Shown here one piece after another: positions 35,122 to 43,549 of a DNA stretch of 64,000 nucleotides (the stretch's first letter is position 1; each line of letters starts with the position of its first letter). The stretch covers positions 1-64,000 of the forward strand of contig NZ_FODT01000004.1 in assembly GCF_900110435.1 (NCBI RefSeq), in the 5' to 3' direction. Source of the stretch: Rhodopseudomonas pseudopalustris. GTDB lineage: Bacteria; Pseudomonadota; Alphaproteobacteria; Rhizobiales; Xanthobacteraceae. The notes below the pieces were generated by a model. It was not told the origin of the DNA and did not search any database. It saw only the letters and a list, made by a program, of their open reading frames with translations. A program made the position numbers and the translations under genes.

Positions 35122-36093
35122 CTATTCCTGCGCTTCGAGTGCGTGCACCGAGAACAGCCCATCCGCGTCGGTCCAGCTCCGCTTCAGCGTCCAGCCCGAT
35201 TCCTGCGCCAGCGCGCGGAAACGGGGCAGGCTGTATTTGTAGCTGTTCTCGGTGTGGATGGTTTCGCCGGCGCGGAACGCGATGTCTTCGCCGAGAATGC
35301 GCACGTTCTGCTCGCGCAGGCTGACCAAATGCATCTCGATGCGATGCTGATCGCGATTGTAGATCGCGCGATGCCGGAACGACGGAACTTCCAGATCGCC
35401 GCCGAGCTCGCGGTTGATCCGCTCCAGCACGTTGAGATTGAACTTCGCGGTGACGCCGGCGGAATCGTCATAGGCCGGCACCAGCAGCCGCTCGTCCTTT
35501 TCAAGATCGACGCCGATGATCAGCTGCGCGCCTTGTCCGAGAATGCCGCGCGCGCTGGCCAGGAAGTGTGCGGCCTCCTGCGGCTCGAAATTGCCGAGCG
35601 TCGAGCCGGGGAAGAAGCCGACCTTCGGCAGTTCGCGGAGCGCGCCCGGCAGCTCGAACGGTTCGGTGAAGTCGGCCGCAACCGGATACACCGCGAGGTC
35701 CGGGAAATCGCGGCGCAGTCCCTCGGCCTGTGCGGTGATGAAATCGCCGGAGATGTCCACCGGCACATAGGCGGCGACCTTGTGGGCGGCGAGCAGGATC
35801 CGGATCTTGGTGGTCGCACCGGCGCCGAATTCGACGATCGCGGCGTTCGGCGGGATCAGGGCCGCGATCTCGCCGGCGCGATCGCGCAGGATGCCGAGTT
35901 CGGTGCGGGTCGGGTAGTATTCCGGCAGCTTGGTGATCTCGACGAACAGCTCGGAGCCGGCGTCGTCGTAGAAATACTTCGGCGACAGCGATTTCTGCGG
36001 CTGCGACAGGCCGTCGAGCACATCCGCCGCGAAAATCTGCGTCTGCGGATCGAGCTGATGCGCTCGCGCGTGCACGGCAACGTGCATATTCAT
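35122..36093 (-). CDS. egtD: L-histidine N-alpha-methyltransferase EgtD
   Basis: EgtD trimethylates histidine to hercynine with S-adenosylmethionine, the first step of ergothioneine synthesis. The 323-residue product has the family blocks 'LSPKYFYDDAGSELFVEIT', 'EYYPTRTELGIL', the SAM-binding 'IVEFGAGATTKIRILL' and 'GFFPGSTLGNF'. It lies 45 bases after egtB on the same strand and is probably translated from one transcript with it. Confidence 0.95.
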   Translation of the reverse strand: MNMHVAVHARAHQLDPQTQIFAADVLDGLSQPQKSLSPKYFYDDAGSELFVEITKLPEYYPTRTELGILRDRAGEIAALIPPNAAIVEFGAGATTKIRILLAAHKVAAYVPVDISGDFITAQAEGLRRDFPDLAVYPVAADFTEPFELPGALRELPKVGFFPGSTLGNFEPQEAAHFLASARGILGQGAQLIIGVDLEKDERLLVPAYDDSAGVTAKFNLNVLERINRELGGDLEVPSFRHRAIYNRDQHRIEMHLVSLREQNVRILGEDIAFRAGETIHTENSYKYSLPRFRALAQESGWTLKRSWTDADGLFSVHALEAQE

Positions 36094-36138
36094 AGGCGGT
36101 CTCCCGGATGCGCTGGCGGCGCGTGTTGTTACAGTTAC

Positions 36139-37386
36139 TCAGACGTCGTAGTCGGCGAGCCGCAGTCCGGTGAACTGCCAGCGGTGGTGCGGATAGAAGA
36201 AGTTGCGATAGGTCAGGCGGCTGTGATCCGCCGGGGTGACGCAGGAGGAGCCGCGCAGCACCAGCTGATTAACCATGAACTTGCCGTTGTATTCGCCGAG
36301 CGCGCCCTCGATGGCGCGGTAGCCGGGGTAGGGCGAATAGGAACTACGCGTCCACTGCCAGACCAGGCCGAAGGCGTCGTTGAGATGCCCTGCGCGCGCG
36401 GCGACTTCCCATTCCATCTCGGTCGGCAGATGTTTCCCGCGCCAGCGGGCATACGCATCGGCCTCGTAATAGCTGATGTGGCAGACCGGCGCGTCGGGGT
36501 CGATCGCCTGCAGGCCGCCGAGCGTCATGATGCGCCACGCGCCGTCCTCGCCCTGCCGCCAATGGCCGGGCGCTTCCCAGCCGTCCCGCTCGGCCGCGGC
36601 GAATCCGTCCATCAGCCACAGCGTCGCCGTGCGATAGCCGCCGTCCGCCATGAATTCGAGCCACTCGGCGTTGGTGACGAGATGGCGCGCCAGCTTTACC
36701 GGCCCTACCAGCGCGCGATGCGCCGGCTTCTCGTTGTCGAAATGGAAACTTTCGCCGGCATGGCCGATCGCATGGATGCCCTCCGGCAGATCGACCCAGT
36801 CGTCGCCGCTCCGGTCTGCGGCGGGCAGCCGCCACACACGGTCGTAGGCCGGCGGAATCGGGTTCTGCGCGAAAGCGTGCAGGATGTCGGTCAGCAACAA
36901 TTCCTGATGCTGCTGTTCGTGATTGAGGCCGACCTCGACCAGCGGGGCGAGCTTGTGCAGCGTCGCCTCGTCCGCCTCGGCGAACAGCGCCAGCATCGCC
37001 TCGTCGACCGCGCGGCGATAGGCGGTGACGTCGTCGGCGCCCGGCCGGGTCAGCAGGCCGCGCGCGGCCCTGGTGTGCCGCGGGCCGGCGGAGACGTAAT
37101 AGGAATTGAACAGATAGGCGTAATCCGGGTGGAACACCTGATAGCCCGGCCGGTGCGGACCGAGCAGGAACTGCTCGAAGAACCAGGTCGTATGCGCGCG
37201 GTGCCATTTCGCCGGACTGGCGTCCGGCATCGACTGCACCACCTGATCCTCGGCGCTGAGCGGCGCCGCGCGGCGCTCGGTCTCGTCGCGGACGACGCGA
37301 TAGGCCTCCGACAAGCGGGAGGAAAGAGCGCGGGGCGCGTGGCCGGACAGAGCAGATTTGACCACAGAGGCTGCGGCGGAAGACAT
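36139..37386 (-). CDS. egtB: Ergothioneine biosynthesis sulfoxide synthase EgtB
   Basis: EgtB is a non-heme iron enzyme that joins a thiol substrate to hercynine with O2. The 415-residue product has an N-terminal DinB-like helical domain with the iron-binding motif HEQQHQE, and a C-terminal formylglycine-enzyme-like domain ('TNAEWLEFMADGGYR', 'LPTEMEWEVAARAG', 'RGSSCVTPADHSR'). The ATG at 37386 is used; a GTG nine bases upstream (37395) has a better-spaced GGAG and may be the true start. It sits just before egtD. No egtA, egtC or egtE gene is present in the window. Confidence 0.93.
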   Translation of the reverse strand: MSSAAASVVKSALSGHAPRALSSRLSEAYRVVRDETERRAAPLSAEDQVVQSMPDASPAKWHRAHTTWFFEQFLLGPHRPGYQVFHPDYAYLFNSYYVSAGPRHTRAARGLLTRPGADDVTAYRRAVDEAMLALFAEADEATLHKLAPLVEVGLNHEQQHQELLLTDILHAFAQNPIPPAYDRVWRLPAADRSGDDWVDLPEGIHAIGHAGESFHFDNEKPAHRALVGPVKLARHLVTNAEWLEFMADGGYRTATLWLMDGFAAAERDGWEAPGHWRQGEDGAWRIMTLGGLQAIDPDAPVCHISYYEADAYARWRGKHLPTEMEWEVAARAGHLNDAFGLVWQWTRSSYSPYPGYRAIEGALGEYNGKFMVNQLVLRGSSCVTPADHSRLTYRNFFYPHHRWQFTGLRLADYDV

Positions 37387-37675
37387 GTTCGACACGAGCG
37401 ACTCCGGTTTCGGGGAAAACGCTGCTTCCGCGAAGCAGTTCCAATGTCCCCCGAGATAGGCGCTCGTTCCGGCGATGTAAGGTCGCGGCCGTACCTTCTC
37501 CGTCAGTTTGCTGCCCCAAAAAGGCAACGGCCAAACGCCGAATGTTGAGCCAAATCAGAACCTCAGCCGGTCTGTCGGGCATTTTACTTGGGCTGCGAAC
37601 GGTTTTCGGGATACATATATGACCGTTCGACCCGGCCGCTGGTGGTCAGCCGGCCGCGCCGCAAAAGGATCCATC

Positions 37676-38002
37676 ATGAGCATCGAGCAATTCATCGACA
37701 ACGAAGTGAAGTCCAACGACGTCGTGCTGTTCATGAAGGGCACGCCGCAGTTTCCGCAGTGCGGCTTCTCGGGTCAGGTGGTGCAGATCCTCGATCACGT
37801 CGGCGTCGCCTATAAGGGCCACAACGTGCTGGAATCGGCTGATCTGCGCGATGGCATCAAGGCGTATTCGAACTGGCCGACGATTCCGCAGCTCTATGTG
37901 AAGGGTGAGTTCGTCGGCGGTTGCGACATCATCCGCGAGATGTTCCAGGCCGGCGAATTGCAGAAGCTGTTCACCGACAAGGGCATCAAGGCCGCGGCCT
38001 GA
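37676..38002 (+). CDS. grxD: Monothiol glutaredoxin GrxD
   Basis: The 108-residue protein has the CGFS active site ([12 protein letters not shown]) of class II monothiol glutaredoxins, and the glutathione- and cluster-binding segments '[20 protein letters not shown]'. These proteins carry [2Fe-2S] clusters with glutathione and act with BolA proteins. The ATG at 37676 follows AAAAGGATCC. Its likely partner bolA lies about 4.6 kb upstream. The stop codon overlaps the region where the macrodomain gene begins. Confidence 0.96.
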   Translation: MSIEQFIDNEVKSNDVVLFMKGTPQFPQCGFSGQVVQILDHVGVAYKGHNVLESADLRDGIKAYSNWPTIPQLYVKGEFVGGCDIIREMFQAGELQKLFTDKGIKAAA

Positions 38003-38538
38003 GCGCCTTCGCACGCCAAATCGGCGCGACGACGTTTGAGGTCGTCGTCGCCGACATCACGACGCTCGCGCTCGACGCGATCGTCAATGCCGCCAATGGC
38101 TCGCTGCTCGGCGGCGGCGGAGTCGACGGCGCGATTCATCGCGCCGCAGGTCCGGACCTGCTCGCCGCGTGCCGCCGCCTTGATGGCTGCGCCACCGGCG
38201 ACGCCAAGATCACCGATGGATATGCGCTGCCGGCGCGGCATGTGATCCATGCCGTCGGTCCGGTCTGGCACGGCGGCGGCTCCGGTGAGGACGCCGCGCT
38301 CGCGTCCTGCTATCGCCGCGCGCTGGCGCTGTGCGGGCAGCATGGCCTCGCGTCCGTTGCGTTTCCGGCGATTTCCACTGGCGTCTACGGCTTTCCTCCC
38401 GAACGCGCCGCTCCGATCGCGGTCGCCGCCTGCATCGATGCGCTGCGCATCGCGCCGTCGGTGACCCGCCTGGTGTTCTGTTGCTTCTCCGAGCCGGGCG
38501 CGGCGTTGCACCGCGCGGCGCTGTCCGCGGCCTCTTGA
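37921..38538 (+). CDS. Macrodomain protein, O-acetyl-ADP-ribose deacetylase-like
   Basis: The macrodomain is clear: '[19 protein letters not shown]', '[20 protein letters not shown]', '[10 protein letters not shown]' and '[14 protein letters not shown]'. Such proteins bind or hydrolyse ADP-ribose derivatives. The start is uncertain. The fold begins near 38030, but the only canonical in-frame start is a TTG at 37921, inside grxD in another frame. A CTG at 37999 overlaps the grxD stop (CTGA) and is an attractive coupled start. I give the longest version; the first ~26 residues may not be made. Confidence 0.82.
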   Translation: MRHHPRDVPGRRIAEAVHRQGHQGRGLSAFARQIGATTFEVVVADITTLALDAIVNAANGSLLGGGGVDGAIHRAAGPDLLAACRRLDGCATGDAKITDGYALPARHVIHAVGPVWHGGGSGEDAALASCYRRALALCGQHGLASVAFPAISTGVYGFPPERAAPIAVAACIDALRIAPSVTRLVFCCFSEPGAALHRAALSAAS

Positions 38539-38592
38539 TTAGCTGCGCACGACCGTTACCATCCGCCCTGACAACAAAAAGGGGAGGAAGTG

Positions 38593-39888
38593 ATGATGTT
38601 GCGTCGCGCCGCGCGAACGCTGTTTGCAGGAGCGCTGGTCGCGCTGGCCGTCAGTCAAGCGCCAAATACCGCTCTCGCCGAAGGCACATTCGACCTGCCG
38701 CCCGGCGCGCAGTTCTCGCAAAGCAAGCTCGAACGCATCGACGCGTTCTTCAAGACCATCATCGCCGAAGGCAAGATCCCCGGCGCGCTGGTGTACATCG
38801 AGCAGCGCGGCAAGCCGATCTATCACAAGCATTTCGGCGTGCGCGACGTCGCCACGCAAGCGCCGGTGACCGACGACACCATCTTCCGGCTGGCGTCGCT
38901 CACGAAGCCGTTCACCTCATTCGCGGTGATGATGCTGGTCGACGACGGCAAGCTGAAGCTCGACGATCCGGTGTCGAAATACATTCCGGCGTTCGCCGAC
39001 GTCAAAGTCGGCGTCGAGAAGAAGCGTGACGACGGCGAGAAATATCTCGACTTCGAGCCGGTGAAGCGGCCGATCAAGGTCAGCGACCTGCTGCTGCACA
39101 CGTCGGGCATCACTTACGGCTTCTACGGCGACACTCTGGTGCGCAAAGCGATCGCGGCCGCCAAGATCTACGACGGCGATCCGAGCAATGCCGAATTCGC
39201 CGAGCGGATCGCCAGGCTGCCGCTGCAGGAGCAGCCCGGCACGCTGTGGGACTACGGCAATTCCTACGAGGTGCTCAGCCGCGTCGTCGAGGTGGCGTCC
39301 GGCAAGTCGTTTTACACGTATCAGAAGGAAAGATTGTTCGACCCGCTCGGCATGAAGGACACGCGCTACTATCTGTCCACGGACGAACAGAAGGCGCGGA
39401 TGGCGCAGCCGATGCCGAACGACGCCGACTTCCGCGTCGGACGCCCGAGCCGGCCGGACATCGTCAAGAAATGGGAATCCGGCGGCGGCGGCCTGACCTC
39501 GACGCCATCCGACGTCATCCGCTTCGTGCGGATGCTGCTGCACAAGGGCGAACTCGACGGCAAGCGCTATTTGAGCGAAGCGAGTTTCAAGGAGATGACC
39601 ACCGATCAGATCGGTCCCGGCTCCGGCATCGCGCGTGATCACTTCTATTTCCCCGGCGATGGTTTCGGCTACGGCTACGGCCTCGGCGTCCGCACCGATC
39701 CCGGCAATGCCAAGCCGCCGCCGCCCGGCTCAATCGGCGAATTGAAATGGGACGGCGCCAGCGGTTGTTACTTCGTGGTCGATCCGAAGCAGGAGATGTT
39801 CTTCGTGCTGATGGAGCAGACCCCGTCACAGCGCCAGCCGATCCAGCGCGAACTCAAGAAGCTGGTCTACGAGGCGATGGAGAACTGA
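38593..39888 (+). CDS. Secreted beta-lactamase-fold serine hydrolase
   Basis: The 431-residue protein starts with a signal peptide (MMLRRAARTLFAGALVALAV, cleavage near ALAEG). The class C beta-lactamase/esterase fold follows, with the S-x-x-K nucleophile motif SLTK (S102-K105) and the Y-x-N motif in 'LWDYGNSYEVLS'. Members include esterases, D-amino peptidases and penicillin-binding-like enzymes; true lactamase activity is not implied. GGAGG lies 5-8 bases before ATGs at 38593 and 38596; a GTG at 38590 is less likely. Confidence 0.88.
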   Translation: MMLRRAARTLFAGALVALAVSQAPNTALAEGTFDLPPGAQFSQSKLERIDAFFKTIIAEGKIPGALVYIEQRGKPIYHKHFGVRDVATQAPVTDDTIFRLASLTKPFTSFAVMMLVDDGKLKLDDPVSKYIPAFADVKVGVEKKRDDGEKYLDFEPVKRPIKVSDLLLHTSGITYGFYGDTLVRKAIAAAKIYDGDPSNAEFAERIARLPLQEQPGTLWDYGNSYEVLSRVVEVASGKSFYTYQKERLFDPLGMKDTRYYLSTDEQKARMAQPMPNDADFRVGRPSRPDIVKKWESGGGGLTSTPSDVIRFVRMLLHKGELDGKRYLSEASFKEMTTDQIGPGSGIARDHFYFPGDGFGYGYGLGVRTDPGNAKPPPPGSIGELKWDGASGCYFVVDPKQEMFFVLMEQTPSQRQPIQRELKKLVYEAMEN

Positions 39889-40163
39889 GTGCGCCGCATG
39901 GCGTAAGGTCTCGTGATCGCGGCTCAGGGGTGCCGGAGAGCGGCGCAACCTCGCTGCCGCGTCAGTTTGACGCAAGTGCGACGGGCTGTGCGCGCGGCGA
40001 CTGAAGTTCGCGCGATCCAACGCTGTGATCGCACTGCACGCTCCGACGGCGGCGACGCCATTGTCACGGTTCCCGATCGCTCCGCTGCGACCGGGTGTCC
40101 CATTTTGATTTGACCCTGCGACAATTTGCGGCCACCGTCCGCGACCCAACCGAAAGGAATCGC

Positions 40164-40475
40164 ATGACTTACAAACAAACTGGTCGTCAGAGCTTGGTGT
40201 CGCGCCTGCTCGCGGCCGTGATCCTGACCAGCATCTATTGCTTCAGCCTCGTCGGCATGACCGCGCTGGTCACCGGCGCGTCGACCACCGCGGCGTTCGC
40301 GCAGCGCGGCGATCGCGGTGATCGTGGCCGCGGGCGTGGCCGGGGCTATCGTGGCCGCGGTGAGTATCGTGGTGATCGCGGCCGTGGCAATGCTTATGGC
40401 GATCGTGGCCGTGGCCGTGGTGGCCGTCCGGGCGCCTGCGTCGTCAACGCCGCCGGCGTTCGGATGTGCCTGTAA
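40164..40475 (+). CDS. Small exported Arg/Gly-rich protein
   Basis: The 103-residue product starts behind AAAGGAAT. It has a signal peptide with a long hydrophobic core and an AFAQ cleavage region near residue 47. The mature part is a low-complexity run of RGD/RGR/RGY units (for example QRGDRGDRGRGRGRGYRGR) and a short tail with two cysteines (GACVVNAAGVRMCL). The repeat is visible at DNA level as GATCGTGGCCGTGGC-like units. No family is recognised. RG-rich exported proteins may bind nucleic acids or anionic envelope polymers, but this is inference. Confidence 0.7.
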   Translation: MTYKQTGRQSLVSRLLAAVILTSIYCFSLVGMTALVTGASTTAAFAQRGDRGDRGRGRGRGYRGRGEYRGDRGRGNAYGDRGRGRGGRPGACVVNAAGVRMCL

Positions 40476-40565
40476 CGCCGCATCCGGATTGAACGCCGTC
40501 GACATCGTCGGGGCGTTCGATCGCCAAGATCCAACGCGCGCCCTCATCGAGTGGCGCGCGTTCGC

Positions 40566-41633
40566 TTATTGACGACGCAGTATCTCGCGCACCAGACCGA
40601 TCGTCTCGTCGATCATGTCGCGGCTGACGTCGAGATGGGTGCAGGCCCGGATCCGGCCGTCCATCGTCGCGAGCAGCACGCCGCGCTGGCGCAGCGCCGC
40701 GACCATGGCCTCGCCGCCGAGGCCGGCGCCTTCGGGGCTGAAGAACACCAGATTGGTCTGCGGCTCCTGCACCTCGACGCCTGCGATCTGCGCCAGGCCC
40801 GCGGCCAGCGCCCGCGCATGGGCGTGGTCCTCCGCGAGCCGTTCGACGTGATGGTCGAGCGCGTAGTTGCAGGCGGCGGCGATCACGCCGGCCTGCCGCA
40901 TCGAGCCGCCGAGCCGCTGCTTCCAGCGCCACACCTCGTCGATGAAGTCGCGTGAGCCGGCGAGCGACGCGCCCACCGGAGCGCCGAGCCCTTTGCTGAA
41001 ATCGATCCACACCGAATCCCAGCCCGCGGCCATGTCGCGGGCGGCGATGCCGGTGGCGACCACCGCGTTCATCAGCCGCGCGCCGTCCATATGGGTGACG
41101 AGCCCGGCCGCCTTGCCCGCCGCGGCGATCGCATCGAGCGTCGCCTGCGGCCAGATCGTGCCGCCGCCGATATTGGCGGTCTGCTCGACGCTGACCATCG
41201 TCTGCGGCGGCTGGTAGCGCGAGCGCGGATGCAGCGCGGCGCGAAACGCGTCGAGCGAGAACTGGCCGTCGTCGCCGTCGAGCGGCGTGATCTGGAAGCC
41301 GCCGATCGCCGCATGGGCGCCGCCCTCGCGCGACAGAATATGCGCGGTGCGATGCGCGATGATCTCGTCGCCGGGACGACAGGTGCTGAGCGTCGCGGTG
41401 ACGTTGCACATCGTGCCGGACGGCAGGAACACCGCGGCTTGCTTGCCGAGCAGCGCCGCGACGCGCTCGTTCAGCGCATTGACGGTCGGGTCGTCGCCCA
41501 TTTGTTCGTCGCCGACCTCCGCGCGCGCCATCGCCTCCCGCATCGCTGCGCTCGGTCGCGTCTGGGTGTCGGAGAGGAGATTGATGCGCACCGGCGGCGC
41601 GTTGGAATCCGGCAGAGCAGGGATATAGGCCAT
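40566..41633 (-). CDS. Low-specificity threonine aldolase
   Basis: This PLP enzyme splits L-threonine or allo-threonine into glycine and acetaldehyde. The 355-residue product starts MAYIPALPDSNAPPVRINLL. The PLP lysine is K214 in DFSKGLGAPVG, and 'VFLPSGTMCNVTA' and 'HMDGARLMNA' are family blocks. Longer in-frame starts up to 41819 run through repeat C2 and are rejected. Together with the gcv genes it would feed glycine metabolism, but it is not linked to them. Confidence 0.92.
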   Translation of the reverse strand: MAYIPALPDSNAPPVRINLLSDTQTRPSAAMREAMARAEVGDEQMGDDPTVNALNERVAALLGKQAAVFLPSGTMCNVTATLSTCRPGDEIIAHRTAHILSREGGAHAAIGGFQITPLDGDDGQFSLDAFRAALHPRSRYQPPQTMVSVEQTANIGGGTIWPQATLDAIAAAGKAAGLVTHMDGARLMNAVVATGIAARDMAAGWDSVWIDFSKGLGAPVGASLAGSRDFIDEVWRWKQRLGGSMRQAGVIAAACNYALDHHVERLAEDHAHARALAAGLAQIAGVEVQEPQTNLVFFSPEGAGLGGEAMVAALRQRGVLLATMDGRIRACTHLDVSRDMIDETIGLVREILRRQ

Positions 41634-41763
41634 GAAGGGCAGATTAGCACAGCGCCGGCGCGAAGCGGAATGGGTGCGATTTGCAGGGCGCTCTGCGATC
41701 GATCGACTTGTCCCGGCCACCACGCGTCGCATCGCGTCCGCAAGACGCGTAGCTTCATCCGTC

Positions 41764-41801
41764 CCGTCATCCCGAGGTGCGCGCGCTCCTCGGGATGACG
41801 G
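41764..41801. repeat. Dispersed inverted repeat, family C, short copy
   Basis: CCGTCATCCCGAGGTGCGCG faces GCGCTCCTCGGGATGACGG in a compact palindrome, a short version of the element at 30865-30983. Confidence 0.7.
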
Positions 41802-41836
41802 GTCCACCAGCGTCGCCAAACCGATAGCTCATCGCC

Positions 41837-41865
41837 AAACAAAAAGGCCCCGGCGAACCGGGGCC
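41837..41865 (-). terminator. Rho-independent terminator of rpsD
   Basis: GGCCCCGG-CGAA-CCGGGGCC forms a perfect 8-base stem with a tetraloop (41846-41865). On the minus strand it is followed by TTTTTGTTT. It lies 27 bases beyond the rpsD stop. Confidence 0.92.
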
Positions 41866-41892
41866 TCGATGCATCGAACTGAGCAGCAGCAA

Positions 41893-42510
41893 TCAGCGCG
41901 AATAGAATTCGACGATCAGATGCGGCTCCATCTGCACCGCGAACGGCACGTCGGAGAGCGCGGGGATGCGGCCGAACTTGGCGGTCATCTTGTTATGATC
42001 GACGTCGATGTAGTCCGGCACGTCGCGCTCGGCGAGCTGGTTCGCTTCGAGCACGATCGCGAGCTGCTTCGAGGCTTCCTTGACCTCGATCACGTCGCCG
42101 ACCCGAACCTTGTAGCTCGAGATGTTGACGCGCTTGCCGTTGACCTTGATGTGGCCGTGATTGATGAACTGCCGCGCCGCGAACATCGTCGACACGAACT
42201 TCGAGCGGTACACGACCGTGTCGAGCCGGCGCTCCAGGAGGCCGATCAGGTTCTCGCCCGAATCGCCCTTCAGGCGGGTGGCCTCGACGTAGATGGCGTG
42301 GAACTGACGCTCGGAAATATTGGCGTAATAGCCCTTGAGCTTCTGCTTGGCGCGCAGCTGCACGCCGAAATCGGACAGCTTGCCCTTGCGGCGCTGGCCG
42401 TGCTGGCCGGGGCCGTATTCGCGGCGGTTGACCGGGCTCTTCGGGCGGCCCCAGATGTTCTGGCCCATCCGGCGGTCGATTTTATACTTGGCTTCACTGC
42501 GCTTTGTCAT
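41893..42510 (-). CDS. rpsD: 30S ribosomal protein S4
   Basis: S4 is a primary 16S rRNA-binding protein and, in many bacteria, a translational autoregulator. The 205-residue product starts [20 protein letters not shown] and has the S4 domain '[36 protein letters not shown]' in its middle. The gene stands alone on the minus strand, with a strong terminator behind it. It appears to mark the left edge of the island-like region. Confidence 0.97.
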   Translation of the reverse strand: MTKRSEAKYKIDRRMGQNIWGRPKSPVNRREYGPGQHGQRRKGKLSDFGVQLRAKQKLKGYYANISERQFHAIYVEATRLKGDSGENLIGLLERRLDTVVYRSKFVSTMFAARQFINHGHIKVNGKRVNISSYKVRVGDVIEVKEASKQLAIVLEANQLAERDVPDYIDVDHNKMTAKFGRIPALSDVPFAVQMEPHLIVEFYSR

Positions 42511-43090
42511 CGCGTCCTCGGTTTGATCATGGATGAGGAGACGCGCCCTCCTGTGCGGCAGGAAAATTCCCGCCGCCGACAGGTTCTTGCCCCAAAGCTA
42601 TTCAGGGGACGAACCACGGGTCGCGAAACACAACGCGGGCCGAAACAGGCCCGCGTTGTTGGCCGCTTTCTAGGGAGAAACCGGGGGGATGTCAATTCGA
42701 CCGGGGCAGCCGACCGGGCCGCGAGCGGCTACAAGTCCCTTGCGAGCCATGGGCGCCCATGAACGCGGCGAGGTGCGCAGCCTAAACTTTGCGCAGGGCG
42801 ATGGAACCCGGCCGAGTTGCCGTATCGTTGCTGCAAGGATAGCGCTCGCAAATACATAACCAGAAAAAGGAGCGATGCCATGCACCCATGCGGCAAGCTC
42901 GCTGTTCGGTGGCGCCGGCTGCAAGTCCATCTTGCAGTAGGTATCCGCCTCAAATAGCGAGAGGGACCGCTAAGCATGGCCCCTTCAAAATACACACCGC
43001 CGGAGCGATAAGTTCTCGATGAGTCGAATGCCTGTATACGTCAAGGATTTTTAGTGTGGGGGCTAGCCTCGCGGTGGGCGATAAGTTCAG
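42511..43090. other. Gene-free stretch bordering the quorum-sensing island
   Basis: About 580 bases separate rpsD from the XRE regulator. It contains a perfect 12-base hairpin at 42630-42659 and no other feature I can support. Minus-strand open frames here (42670-42995) have no protein-like pattern. The base composition falls below that of rpsD from about 42760 onwards. Confidence 0.5.
42630..42659. terminator. Orphan 12-base hairpin upstream of rpsD
   Basis: ACAACGCGGGCC pairs perfectly with GGCCCGCGTTGT around GAAACA. It resembles the stem of an intrinsic terminator but has only a weak T tract on either strand, and no gene ends next to it. It may be the terminator of a former neighbour, or part of the rpsD leader. 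Confidence 0.5.
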
Positions 43091-43450
43091 TCAGCGCGAC
43101 AATGCGGCGCTTGGTCTCCCGGTCGGATATCCTTGTAAATGCATTGACATCGCAAGGGCGTCCTTCGTTGAGAAGAAGTCACTCAACCGGTCGTCCTCTG
43201 CCGTCCAGCCTACAGGAGTAAGCCCCTCGTGCTCGAACAGGAACCCGACGGGAACGTTTAAGGCGTCCGCAATCTGCTGGAGGCGGCTTGCGCTGATCCG
43301 GTTGGCGGCGTTCTCATACTTTTGTATTTGCTGAAAGGTGAGGCCCAGCTTCTCAGCGAGGGTTTCCTGGCTCATGTTCAGAACCAGGCGGCGCATCCGC
43401 ACCCGCCGTCCTACCAAGACGTCAACACGTTGGGGAGGTTTGCCAGCCAT
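43091..43450 (-). CDS. XRE-family helix-turn-helix regulator
   Basis: The 119-residue protein has a typical XRE/Cro HTH at about residues 14-70 ('RRMRRLVLNMSQETLAEKLG'-like block, 'LTFQQIQKYENAANRIS'). The tail has 'VGFLFEHEG' and a polar end. It reads away from the luxR gene across about 100 bases, so it may control it. Codon use and GC look lower than in the flanking core genes. The target is unknown. Confidence 0.88.
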   Translation of the reverse strand: MAGKPPQRVDVLVGRRVRMRRLVLNMSQETLAEKLGLTFQQIQKYENAANRISASRLQQIADALNVPVGFLFEHEGLTPVGWTAEDDRLSDFFSTKDALAMSMHLQGYPTGRPSAALSR

Positions 43451-43549
43451 TCAAATCAACCAGAAAACAGTGGAAAGTGTTTCTGCATTCAACGGTGTCT
43501 GGCCGTGAGTCGCTAGGATGCAGGGCGCGTCTAGAGAATTTTGGTGTGA
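43451..43549. promoter_or_regulatory. Divergent promoter region, XRE regulator and luxR
   Basis: Ninety-nine bases lie between the two start codons. Both promoters and any XRE operator must be here or within the genes. I see no strong palindrome and cannot name a site. Confidence 0.4.

Noticed and set aside
34741-37548. 935-codon plus-strand frame over egtD and egtB
   Set aside because: egtD and egtB on the minus strand are full-length with catalytic motifs. The plus frame has no motif and overlaps the HNH gene.
40300-40440. Short repeated units, considered as a CRISPR-like array
   Set aside because: The repeats are in frame, encode RG-type units and have no spacers of constant length; they are part of a coding low-complexity region.
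41634-41819. Upstream start for threonine aldolase
   Set aside because: The extension runs through repeat C2 and has no counterpart in the family.
42670-42995. Two minus-strand frames upstream of the XRE gene
   Set aside because: No ribosome-binding site, no domain, and amino-acid make-up unlike real proteins.
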